NCBI RefSeq assembly: GCF_040115645.1 | Contig: NC_089546.1 | Span: 3,073,001 to 3,137,000, forward strand | DNA length: 64,000 bases | Direction: 5' to 3' | From: Euwallacea fornicatus | Taxonomy: Eukaryota; Arthropoda; Insecta; Coleoptera; Curculionidae | Translations under genes and position numbers: made by a program | The notes under the pieces: generated by a model | The model's database searches: none | Told to the model about the DNA's origin: nothing | The model's input: the letters and a program-made list of their open reading frames with translations, nothing else | Shown: in pieces, positions 1 to 11,000 of the stretch | Position numbering within the stretch: the stretch's first letter is position 1 | Layout of the letters: every line of letters begins with the position of its first letter

Positions 1-1020
1 TAATGCTCCTATTCGTTAGCACTCTAGACCTTTAGACTTAAATATACCCGATTTTACAGTTTGGCAATAAATAAAAAGTAACGTGAATTCCACTCCAGTA
101 GAGACCCTAGAAGATTTACGACAGTGTGTTCAACAAGCTTTTCAACAATTATTTGACTAATTGCAAACAACGTTTTCTATGCCGAAAATGCTGCGAGCAT
201 GTATGCAAACAAACAGTAGACACTTTGAGAATGTGCCAATTGGGTTTTAAATCTAATGTTTATTTAATGAGACGTAGTATTAATCGATTTGTTACATTTA
301 AATTTTATTATAAACTGTTGAAGATTTCGACTTTCAACATGAGTACCTCTTTTATGTAAAAAATTTCAAGTTTAATATTTTTCCTAAAAAGTCATCAATA
401 AACTTAGGTACAAAAAAGTTTAGGCAGATTTTAGGCACTACGATCCCTTTATTACCCCAGTATTACACGCCCCAAAATTTATGTTGTATGTATGTACAAT
501 TTCGTTCTAGAGATTCAGAAGGAGCGTAAAAAGTTACAATAAATTATAAAATTTCATTATTAGAAACCAATATTGTACACACTATATGTCGAAAACGAAA
601 CGCCTTTCGATGTATGTTCATAGGTTTTCATCATATTTTCGGACCTCGAATACGCGAGGAGTTGAATTTATGGCACTAAAACCAGGCACCTTATTTATTA
701 GTGATTGTTTTAGTACTTAAAGTATTAAACGCATATGATTGGTTTAAATAACAAATACTAATATTTTGAAAATAATCAAACCTGTGAGTGTTGAAGAACT
801 TTCTGTACCTGCCCATTTATTTGGCTGCCTAAACCTTCCAAGGGTTTCAGGGCGTTTGTAACACTTGCTGATATGGTATCACCTAGGTTATCCAATCCAC
901 CTAAAAATATATTATTCCAAACAAAAAAAGATGTTTTCAAATTATTTAAAATTGCAAGGAGAGAAACATGAAAAAATTCTTAAAAGGCTAGTACCCCAAC
1001 TGAGGCTAAATTATAGGTAG
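1..1020. other. gene-free AT-rich DNA
   Basis: I see no coding region I can support here. The one open frame, at 126-359, has no recognisable domain, no splice context and ordinary AT-rich composition. No inverted repeat or tandem array was noticed before the MITE that begins at about 1021. Confidence 0.5.
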
Positions 1021-1401
1021 TATGTCTAAAGAATATAAAATATCCATATAAACGAATACATGTTACCTGCACGTCATCCAAGAGTATTGAACAGGATCGG
1101 AGCCAGCCCGCTCTTACACTGAAAAAGTTTTTAAAACAAGTTCTTAAGGTAATGGAAACTGCAATTTAGCCACGTCTAATCTCGTCCTGTATATTAAACA
1201 ATTAAAAAGTTTAGTTTATATTCCATTATGCGCGCGTAACAAACGCTCGCATTTCAAATCGGAACAAGTTTAACTCTGTAAAACGCCGTCGCCTTTGTAG
1301 CACATCTATCATTCGTATGAGACGACCGACCAATCAGGAGCGACAAAGAGCGGCCACGTGTTTGGTTTATGTATATGGATATTATTTATTCGTAACGCAT
1401 A
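1021..1401. mobile_element. MITE, family 1 copy 1
   Basis: This is a short non-coding element with imperfect terminal inverted repeats. The left end reads TATGTCTAAAGAATATAAAA and the right end is its degenerate reverse complement. The interior aligns by eye, in the same orientation, with a second copy at 7211-7642. Shared blocks include 'gtattgaacagga', 'aaaaagttt' and 'accaatca..gcgacaaa'. No protein is encoded. I could not identify a target-site duplication, so the superfamily is unknown. Confidence 0.6.
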
Positions 1402-2226
1402 CCGTGCACCGTTTATTTGGATGATTTCGTGATAAAGTCATTTGAAGGTAAAGATAGCATACGTTTGAAATAATAGGCAAAGTTAGCTTTAATATGTAAT
1501 AAATCCCAGTAATTAATTAATGCTTCTATGTGAAATAATAGATTTCATAAAAAGACCATCCACCTATTTTTTAAACACTCAAACGTAGTTTAATATACGA
1601 CAAACTTACCAAAGTTCTGGCCATTTACTGCGAAAGCCTAGAAAGGAGAGAAACAAAGTTAAACATTTCAGCATTTTAAACTCGATGCGGTTTTAGTATT
1701 TTGAGTTTTTATTTTAATTATCGGATCTCAATCGAAAAAAATGATATAAGATAAACTTTTGATAAGGCCTTTGGAGCGCTCATCTTTGGCAATGGACCTC
1801 CACTAATGCACTCATTCATTGTCAATTCGCTGCTTTATTCATCGTTTAGTAAGCTTAGATTCCTGTGCCAATGTGCTTTCTTGTGAAACTTGGAATTTAG
1901 GGTATAAAAATGTTCTATACTGTACCATATATGTGAACGGCTGTCTTTTGGTATAATTTCTTAGCTTTTATTTCATCAGTTCTTGAAAAAACAGCATCTC
2001 AATAACGAAGAAAAGTACACTTCCGAGTAGACGATGAAAATTGATTCTAAAGAAGACACTGCACGATATCTCGGTTCCAAAGTGATTTTTTTTATGAGTT
2101 AAGGAAACGTTTCATCCCGAAAGTGAGAAGATAGAGATCACTTATATTTTCTTGGCAAAATTGACGTTATAGCTGGCTAACCAAAGTTTCATAAAACGCT
2201 TTATATTAATCATATTGTTTCATATA
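1402..2226. other. gene-free AT-rich DNA
   Basis: This is unassigned sequence between MITE copy 1 and the Tc1-like element. No open frame with homology, no clear repeat structure and no splice-flanked exon was seen. Confidence 0.4.
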
Positions 2227-3805
2227 CAATGACTGTAAAATGTTCAAACACACTTACACTCTTTTTTTGTGTATAGCAATAATAAAAATGAACAATTAGG
2301 AAAGGGCTTTCGTATATGTTTGGTATTAGGATTTGCTCATTGACAATGCAAGAATATATTTATAATTCAGTATCAAAATATAAAAGAAGTGAAATATTTT
2401 AACAAACAGGTCGTTTTTGGGGTCTTAAAAATATTCGAACATTTTAATACATCGTGGTTTTACCTATAAGAGCATGTCTTGTGTTGAATCTAGTATTCTA
2501 ACGGTGTTCCATGGTACTTATTATAATTTCCCCTACTACTCGTGTGCATTTTTGAGGGGCAAAAATAAATAGAGTAAAAAATAAGACAAATATTACTTTA
2601 GATTTACGACAATTGGTCATTTTCAACTTTAAGAAGAAGTTATCTTACTGAAAAATTGGCAAAAAACTTTTTTGAGCAAGAGTATGGTTCAAACATTATT
2701 CACCGAAACAAAGTTGAAGATAAAATTCTTTCCATCAAACTAACTGGCCGTCCAAAATTAATGAACGCTCGAGAAGAGCGATATATCATGAAGACTATTA
2801 AGGAAAATCCCACAACTAGTGCCCTTAAACTGCAAATAGTTCTGGAAAATCAAGTTGGTAAAAAGTATCTCGAGGAATTATATGAAAATGCATAAGAGCA
2901 AATGGTTTCAATGGTCGAGTACTTAGAAAAAAATCATGGCTTAATACCAAAAATAAAACTAAAAAAAAAATTGCATTAGAGATGATTTGAAAAGCGGAAA
3001 ACTATTGGAAGGATGTAATTTTTTTCCATGAGTTAAAACTCAACATATTTGAGTACGATGATTGATAAATAATATGGAGGAGACTCTACGAAGAACTGAA
3101 AACAAGCAATTTATGTCCTACTGTGAAATGTGGTAGTAGGTTAGTAATGATCTGGGGCTGTATTTCGGCCACAGGAGTTGGGGAATTAGTGTTTATTGAT
3201 GGAACAATTTGTTAAAAAGTGCCCGTAATATGGGAATTCAAGAGAGTTTTAAGTGTTATTAAGATAATAATCCCAAACAGCTTTTTAAAAAATGGATACT
3301 CTATAACTATCCAAAAATTCTAAAAACCTCAGCTCAACCTCCGGATTTTAATCGGATTAAGAATGTATAGCAACAGTTGGATTTGCAAGTATGACAACAT
3401 TCAATAACAAATAAAAATGAGATAAAAATGTTTAATGGAATGGCGCTAAATTGACTTTAATTTAATTTTGTAAAAAGTTTTATCCATGCCTAAACGGCTT
3501 GAAGCCGTTATTGACGATTAAGGAGGGCATACAAAATATTAATATTTCTTCCTCGCGTGTTTATTGTATGTTAACGCATTCGAAAGTTTAGTATCAGAAA
3601 ATTTTTGTGATACCAAAAATGTATTGTTATTTATACTTTTTTATATTTTGATATTGTTAGTTAATATTAAATATGTTTTGGCATTGTTAATAAGCAAAAA
3701 GTAATACCAAACATAAACCAAAATTCTGTTTCCTAACTGTTTTTTTTATTATTACTATACAAAAAAGAAGATTGTATTGTTGTTGAATATTTTAGGGAGT
3801 CACCG
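2227..3805 (+). mobile_element. Tc1-like transposon relic with long TIRs
   Basis: This is a 1.58 kb Tc1-family element with TA on both sides (2225-2226 and 3806-3807). Its ends are CAATGACT on the left and the reverse complement of CGGTGACT on the right. The terminal inverted repeats are unusually long, roughly 160 nt by eye; 2260-2400 matches the reverse complement of 3640-3780. The plus-strand interior encodes a broken DDE transposase. A helix-turn-helix region lies at 2656-2880 and includes GRPKLMNAREERYI. A central block near 3150 reads VMIWGCISATGVGELVFIDG in the family style but is interrupted by stops. A degenerate version of the catalytic PPQSPDLNPIEN motif lies near 3335-3370. Multiple stops and frameshifts make it inactive. 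Confidence 0.85.
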
Positions 3806-4797
3806 TATATACATACCAATCATTCAACAAAAAGCAGAAGGCGACCGATATAGATACTTAATGGATATTCAAGCTGGTGTTATGCAAAAAATGGTAACGG
3901 TCATAGTTTCTGTTTAATAAACTTGTAGTTTCAGATAATATAAATACCACCGTCTATTTAAGAAGTAAAGACGCCATATCAACTAGTGTTAATAATACAG
4001 ATATTTTAAAGCAATAATTATTCTTACCAACAAATACACAAAGAAAACTTTCTGCACCTGGAATTCCATTTGAAATATCTTATGCTAAACTCATTTAAAC
4101 AATAAATAAACATGAATTCCCTATGAAGCTCATTATACCGCAATCGGCTAACGAAACAAAATATAAAAAGTCGAGAATATCCGCGTAGTATGGGTTGTTA
4201 AGGAGATATCCTATATATACGTATGTATTTAAGTATGTAGATGTGTATGTATAGACAGGGTCCGCCTTTGGGAGCTGGCGCAATCCGTATATGAAAAATT
4301 ACAAGTTTAATATATTTTTAAAGTTTGTATTTTTGTTTTGTTGAGAAAAGCTAACATTATAAAAATATTTTCAACATAGTATTACTTCCGGTTATTCTGC
4401 AAATTGACCCTTATCCCATTTTTTAAAATAGAATACAGGAGTTTTTTTTAAATAAAAATGAGTTTTTAGTTGAAAACAAATATAAGTTTCATAATACAAC
4501 ATAGTACCGATTCTCAATTATTTATTATTTATTTTTACGCCTTTTTGGCACTTGTAGAACTTCACTGAAACTTAATTATTTACAAAACTATTTGACATAA
4601 ATTTATTAAATAAATTTTAAGTTACTGGAAAATTAACTCAACTTTATATGCCATTAAAGAAAAAAAAAATTTACATGAAGCGCTAATGTGCTGAACTAGA
4701 GATAAATGCAGAAACAATTAAATTATTTGTGTAAATAAAAATATAGTATTTAAAGCAGTTTTGGAATTATATAATTTGTTCATTTAGATAATAAGTA
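3806..4797. other. gene-free AT-rich DNA between transposon relics
   Basis: This is non-coding sequence with long A/T runs. A 62-codon open frame on the minus strand at 4095-4283 has no recognisable domain. Nothing else was detected. Confidence 0.4.
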
Positions 4798-6068
4798 CAG
4801 TGAAAGTCGTGATTAACAACGTTGGTTATAACAAGTCGCATATAGCGATGGAAATTTGAATGTTGAATTGGATTTGCATTCCCCCATTTAAAAAAAAATC
4901 GCTTTTAAAATCCACAAGAAAAATGCTTCAGTGCAATCAAAAATGTCAAATTTGGAGAATATGTATCTGAATAATCAATATTTTTTACCAAATACCACAT
5001 CAGTTCTGCAGTCGGTTAACCAGGCTATCATAAGATCAGTGAAACTTCATTTTAGAGAGCTCTAACTAATGAATATTATTGAAAACAATTAGCAAAACAA
5101 AGTATGTGTTATTAATTGAACAGAGTATCGTCCCAAAAAATCACGAATTGTTTTAGACATGCAAGTTTACAACCAGCACCAGTAGCTGACGTCTTTGAAG
5201 AGGAAGACGATCTTCTTTTAGCTGAAGTGGCAAGAAACTAAAATTTTAAAAAAAATCTGCTTTATGGTCCTTTCATTTGTTGCAATTCTTTACTATTACA
5301 CATAGATATCAGACGAAATAGCTTGCATAGTTCCATTTCAAAATTATATTAATTACCTGATATTCATTGTACCTACTTCTGAATAAAGGCTACAAGTTTC
5401 AAACTTAAACTATGTATTTTAGGCATGTTTTTTTCATAAGAGACCTGATTTGAGTGCTATGAAAATTTTAGAAATGACGGTTTGTCATAAAATGGACAGT
5501 CACCAACATATTGCCTAAGAATATCTTTCATAAACATAAAACAAAAAATTCCAACTTATTTCTACTTAATCGTTCATGCTACTTTAGTACTTGATTTCTG
5601 GCTATATGAATAATATGATATTTCCACAAGAAAAAGCTTTTGAAGGTGGGTATATCCTGTTAAAACGATTCTGTCAGTTAATTATATGCCGGTTAATAAA
5701 CAGTGTTGTGCCTGTTAAAAATATCATGCCGATTAATAATAATTTATTGCGAATGATTCAGACGATGTGGAAATTACCACACATATGAAAATGAACGCAG
5801 CTACAAACGTGGCATAAATATGGATTTTATTGTTTATATTGAGAGAGAAAACAAGCATATCGCAGTATTGATATGATGCAGAGATGCAATTAAAATAGTG
5901 GAGGCATCCAAGGATTTTTTTATGTAATTAGAAAGTGACTTATTGCAATATAACTGTACCACAACTTGGTAAATGTTTTGTACAGAGTTATATAATTAAC
6001 TGAACATTAAATAAAATTATACATTAGATATATAAGAGAGAAGGTCGGAGCTCGATTATAACACACTG
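4798..6068 (+). mobile_element. pogo/Tigger-like transposon relic
   Basis: A TA-flanked CAGTGAAAGTCGTGATTA end at 4798 resembles Tigger/pogo termini. Near 4945-5075 the plus strand reads LPNTTSVLQSVNQAIIRSVK, which matches the pogo/Tigger/Jerky DDE_1 signature 'PPNTTSxLQPxDQGxIxxxK'. A further acidic stretch ending in EEEDDLLLAEVARN and a stop (5165-5241) resembles the C-terminal tail of that family. The proposed right end, CACTG|TA at 6064-6070, is tentative because its match to the left end is weak. The transposase is interrupted and mostly lost. Confidence 0.6.
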
Positions 6069-6070
6069 TA

Positions 6071-6672
6071 CAGGGTCATTCAAACTCGACGGTTTTTTTT
6101 ATACAAAAAGAGATGGACTTAGGGAAGGGACTTTTTCACCACATTAAATAAGAGAACGTAAGCTAAAATAAATATTAAAAATATTAAAATAGAAAAACGA
6201 CGCTCGGTGTCGCTATACCGACGCTGTTTTTTTTTCATAAACATACCTTTTGTCAAAAATCTGAACATTGATACATTCTAAATAAGTTTTGCATAAAAAC
6301 TTTTTTATAACTTCCAATCATTTAAAAGCTACAGATTAATAAATATTAGCATGTTAGATAATCTTGCGGTGATTGGCTGATATTACTGTTTGACAAAGAT
6401 ATAAAAAATAATTGACAATCTGAATGTTTCCTCTTGTCATTAATAATAATATTAAAACATAATTACCCGATATGTTAATATTTGATCAGAATGTATCAAT
6501 GTTTACGGTAAAAAAACTATGTTTTTGAAAAAAACCATACCATCGTTTTCAATATTTCAATATTTTTCGCATTTATTTTTGCGTACATACTTTTATTTAA
6601 TATGGCGACAAAATTAATTTGCTAAGCTCGTTTAGTATTAAATGGGTGGGGCGTCGAGTTTAAATATCGAGG
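6071..6672. mobile_element. foldback/MITE-like element with long TIRs
   Basis: The left arm (6071 to about 6300) and right arm (about 6480-6672) are inverted copies by eye. Shared blocks are 'aaactcgacg', 'ttaaataagagaacgta' versus 'taaataaaagtatgtac', and 'gaatgtatcaatgtt'. The arms are about 200 nt and flank an AT-rich loop with no open frame. The left end starts CAGGGTCATTCAAACTCGAC and uses the same TA that ends the preceding relic. Confidence 0.65.
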
Positions 6673-7210
6673 ATTCAAATTAAAAAGGTAAATTTTGAGA
6701 CCAATTTGTCGATGGGTTCTTCAAGCGTTGAAGTTCAATGATTTGAAAGTGAAAATAATCAAACTACAAAAATTTTGAGTTTTTCCTGAAACTTTGGAAA
6801 TGCATCAATGTGTCGTACCAAATATCCAGATAGATCCGGACCATTAAAATGCGTTGATCAGAAATGCGGAACTCTGAGCTTTTTTTACTTTTTAACATTA
6901 TTTACCACTATTGCGTAAATGGGAAAAAATCCAAAATCATACTAAATACAATATAACAAAGCAGTAAAATTCTGGGGTAACAACTCTTCAAATTTATGGT
7001 CGTCGGCGACCTACCAGGTAGTACGAGATCGAAAGTGTGACACGAAATCAGGGGACTAGCCAATCGTTTGATTATGAAAATTGTCCCTTTATTTAAGTTA
7101 CCAGGATTTACCCTTAACGCAAGAATCTTAAATAAAATTAATTTGCTAATTTTTATGAAGCCAACGCTGATAATTGACTGTTCCAGGGTTTTTGGAAAAC
7201 ACTACTGTGG
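6673..7210. other. gene-free stretch
   Basis: No open frame, tandem repeat or inverted repeat is recognised here. It may be further decayed transposon sequence, but I cannot show it. Confidence 0.35.
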
Positions 7211-7642
7211 TCCGTCTTACAAAGATAAAATATCCATGTAAACAAATGCATGCTACATTCACGTGATCTGCTCAAAACGAAAGTATTGAACAGGACCGAA
7301 GTCAGGCCACTAGTTTACTTAAAAAGTTTTATAAACAAGCTCTTTTAATAAATAATAATAATAATAATTTTAATATATATATAATATAATAATAATTTAA
7401 TAAAACTACTAAAACTAAAGTCTAGCGCGTCAAAAGGGTATTATCAATAAAATTACTATCCACTTTTTAATGTCTGCAATAAACACTCTCCATTCAAAAT
7501 GAAACAAGTTCAAATTACGAAACGTCCTCGTTCTTGTGGAATACTGATCATTCGGACTAGACAATCAACCAATCAACGCCGACAAATCCAGAGATCACGG
7601 ATTTGGTTTGTTTACGTGGATATTTTATCTTCGTAAGACGGA
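7211..7642. mobile_element. MITE, family 1 copy 2
   Basis: The terminal inverted repeats are very clear. The left end reads TCCGTCTTACAAAGATAAAA and the right end is the reverse complement of TCCGTCTTACGAAGATAAAA. They extend through 'tatccatgtaaacaaa'. The interior matches copy 1 at 1021-1401 in the same order. A small AAT/AT microsatellite (about 7346-7405) has expanded inside it. It is non-coding and no target-site duplication is evident. Confidence 0.75.
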
Positions 7643-8060
7643 GTTTAGAGTCCTAGTAATTTTTTTTCTGGAATATATTAAAAATTATCGATGATTTTCA
7701 ACTATCATTAAGAGTCGGGATAGGTAAAGCAATTTCTTAAAGAAGCACAAAAGAAAGTAACCAAGGAGGCGTAGCAAGAAATACAGCTGGGGGTCCACTA
7801 GTGGCGCAGCAATGCATCCTCTGGTCCAAATTCAAGAATTACAGGAACTGCTGAGGCTGTCATACGCGGTAGTGTCGATTTTGGTGCTGCCGTTCTGGTT
7901 AAAATGCTCCTTATTTGAATTAAATTAATTTAATGTAATAATTATCTAATACAATATGACAGGAATAACTATCGATACGTCAAATATCCCTCAAATATTG
8001 GAAGATTTGAGATAATTTATTATTTCCCATAAATAATCCGTCTAGTAAAATTTAAAGAGA
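7643..8060. other. 3' flank of glutathione synthetase copy A
   Basis: This segment lies just downstream, in the minus-strand sense, of the stop codon of copy A and probably holds its 3'UTR and polyadenylation site. AT-rich hexamers resembling AATAAA on the minus strand occur near 8010-8030, but none can be assigned firmly. Confidence 0.3.
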
Positions 8061-11000
8061 TCATAGATCGATCAAATAGGGACTATCCAAAGCGCCAGAT
8101 CCGGCAGCTACACCTCCCTCATTTGCAGTAGAGACTTTAGTACGGAACATGTGACCAACTTGCCGATTTACCATGATTTTGTGATAATCTCTGCAAAATT
8201 GTTTCTGCGACATAGTGTCCACCAATGGTATCCTAAAGTGTCTTACCCGATTATCATCCCGAATATTCCTAATTCAGAAATCATTTCTACTAACGGCGGT
8301 GGATTGGGTCCACCTGGACGCACCATGTAACCGACTGAGATGGGAGAATTTATTCTGAAATTATAACATCGATCTGTTGATCTACTGAAATGAGACATTG
8401 TGTACAGAAATAGCGGCAATGTAACATTCTCCGGAAGAATTATTGCTGTTTTATTTCTCAATTACACTAAAATGTGGATGATTGGTATATGCTCTTTTTG
8501 CAGTGTTTGCTTATAAGAAAATGCAATTGCCAATCAAACTTGAAATCGAGAAAAAAATAAGAATTGAGCATTATTAGGATATGGATCGCACAAGCGTTCT
8601 AACGGTGTGTCTTCAAAGCAATTTTGAAAAAAAAAACTTAACCTGTTTTATTACTTACTTTTCCATTAGAATCCATGCAGTTCGTTCTTTACTATCCCTC
8701 ATTTTTAAAATGGCTTCTCGCACTTCACTACTGTAAATGTTGTTGCCACCTCCTTCTCTTTGGGGTTTTAACACAAACCTAGATATCATATTGCAAAGAA
8801 GAAAAAATAGGTGAAGATTTAAAACATTATTGAATTTCAATAATACTTTTTATGTGTGTACTGTGCTCAGCATTAAGCGTACAGAACATTCTTACGTTCA
8901 ATATGAAAGGAGACAAAAATACATATACAGTGTGACCCATTTGTTTTGAGGTCGGTCTGTAAAAAGTTTATCGAAATGTGCGATTTAGCCCGGATTTTTT
9001 TTTAATTAAAGAGCTTGATAAACTGCACATTTTCAGCAAAAATGGCCTGGTTGACATAAAATTCAAGGCCTACTATGACAGTTTCTAGGAGCACAATTTT
9101 AATAAATCATATTAGGGATTTTTTTTAGAAAAAATCTGTACGCCACTGGATTGACAACATTTCAAAACGGGCTTGTACAAAATTTTATCGAATAGTTATA
9201 AGTAATAACGATTTTGTAGAAGAATTAAAACTGCACCCTCAGTAGTTATTTATTTTGAAAATTTCATAGTAGGCTATGGAGAACAAGTGAAGTGTTTAAC
9301 TATCAAACAAACGCAACAAACATCAACATCGATATTAAAACTCATTTGTGCTTGATACAAATTAAATTATTAATCATGAAAATTATGGAAAATTTAAGTG
9401 TAAGAGAAAAAACAGAAATTGTTCGTCTTGTTGGCTACAACGTGCGCTCGGCAGCAGAAGCTGCGGCAGAATTCAATATCAAACATCCAGATAGACCGGT
9501 AAGTCGAAGTACTGTGCAACGCATAAATTATATTTTCGATGAAATTAGATCGGTTTCCAAAAATGTGCTTAAAACGAAGCAAAATGGACGTCGTGGACAT
9601 TTTCTAAATGACATCATAAGACCATAACTAAGTTGTTATAAACTATACATTTTTGAAAATAAGTAAGTACCTTGTGTGCATTTTTAATTATTCAACAAAA
9701 TTGTTATTACTTAAAATTATTCAATAAAATTTTGTACAGGTCCGTTCTGAGAGGTGATCAAGTCAGTGGCGTACACGGATCTTTTCTAAAAAAATCGTTA
9801 ATATGATTTATAAAATTTTGCTCCTAGAAACTGTCATAGTAGACATTGAATTTTATATCAACCAGGCCTTTTTTGATGACAATGTGCAATTTATCAAGCT
9901 CTATAAAAAAAATCGGGCTAAATCGCACAATCAATAAACTTTTTACAGATTAACCTCAAAAGAAATGAGTCACACTGTATAGGTAGCTGGATATTTTCAT
10001 GTGAGACTAGCAAGAAATAATTTTAAAATCCTGCCTGTCCTATCTAAACCCACTTTAATAAATTAAGTAAATTCTTTTCAACCAAAATACAAAACAGTAA
10101 TTGTCAATTATTCCAGCTTTACTATGATAAGCCGTTTGTTCTGTTCAGAAGACACAAGAGTGTCTTTATCGTACATAGACCATACAGATAGTCCCAAGTT
10201 GCAGCGGCAAGGTGTATGTACAGGGTGTCCCAGGGAAACGTGTCCACCCTAAATATCTTTCCTGTTGTTGGTTAACAAAACGCTAAAACACGTCAACTTT
10301 GATAGGGAAGAGAAAATCATTTTATGAAAAAGTTGTTTACGAATTTTCATCCCTCTACATCTGAAAACTGCCCCTTTAAAATTTTAAAATTTTAAGACGG
10401 GTTGTGTTATACCTCGTTTGTAAAGTAATTTTCATTTCTAGAGGAGCAAACTTTTATTTTTAATTTTTATACATCGATCTTGTGGCAATTAAAAAAAAAT
10501 CCAATTTTTTTTAAAACCATATTTACTGATTTAATTATTTTATCGTAAGAAATGTTGAAACTAACCTTCTTTCGCTTTCATGCACATGGTTCTCAAAATG
10601 TCGTCGCATATTGTTTAACATTTTTGGTGTTATTGACCTGTACTTTGCGATGATTCGAATCCAGAGCACTAGTCAGGGAATCTCGCGAACCACTCCACTG
10701 TATCTCTTCTGCCAATGCCTCTTCCAGGAAATTCTTCATCCAGAAATTATCGGACAACAGTATTATAGTGTGGAGGCGTCCATCCTGTTCAAAATGTAAT
10801 TCATGCTCTAAAGGGAGGCGATCTTGTTCAATTGTTTTAACTATGCTGGGACATATGGCGTCTTGTAGAAGTTGTAAATAGTTTTCTCAATTTTAGCTTC
10901 CAGGAATGAAAATTTATACAATAATGTGATCATCCAAAATTCCAACTCAAACCTTCAATTTTTGAGACTGTTGAATATGTATCTATCGGTACAAAAGACA

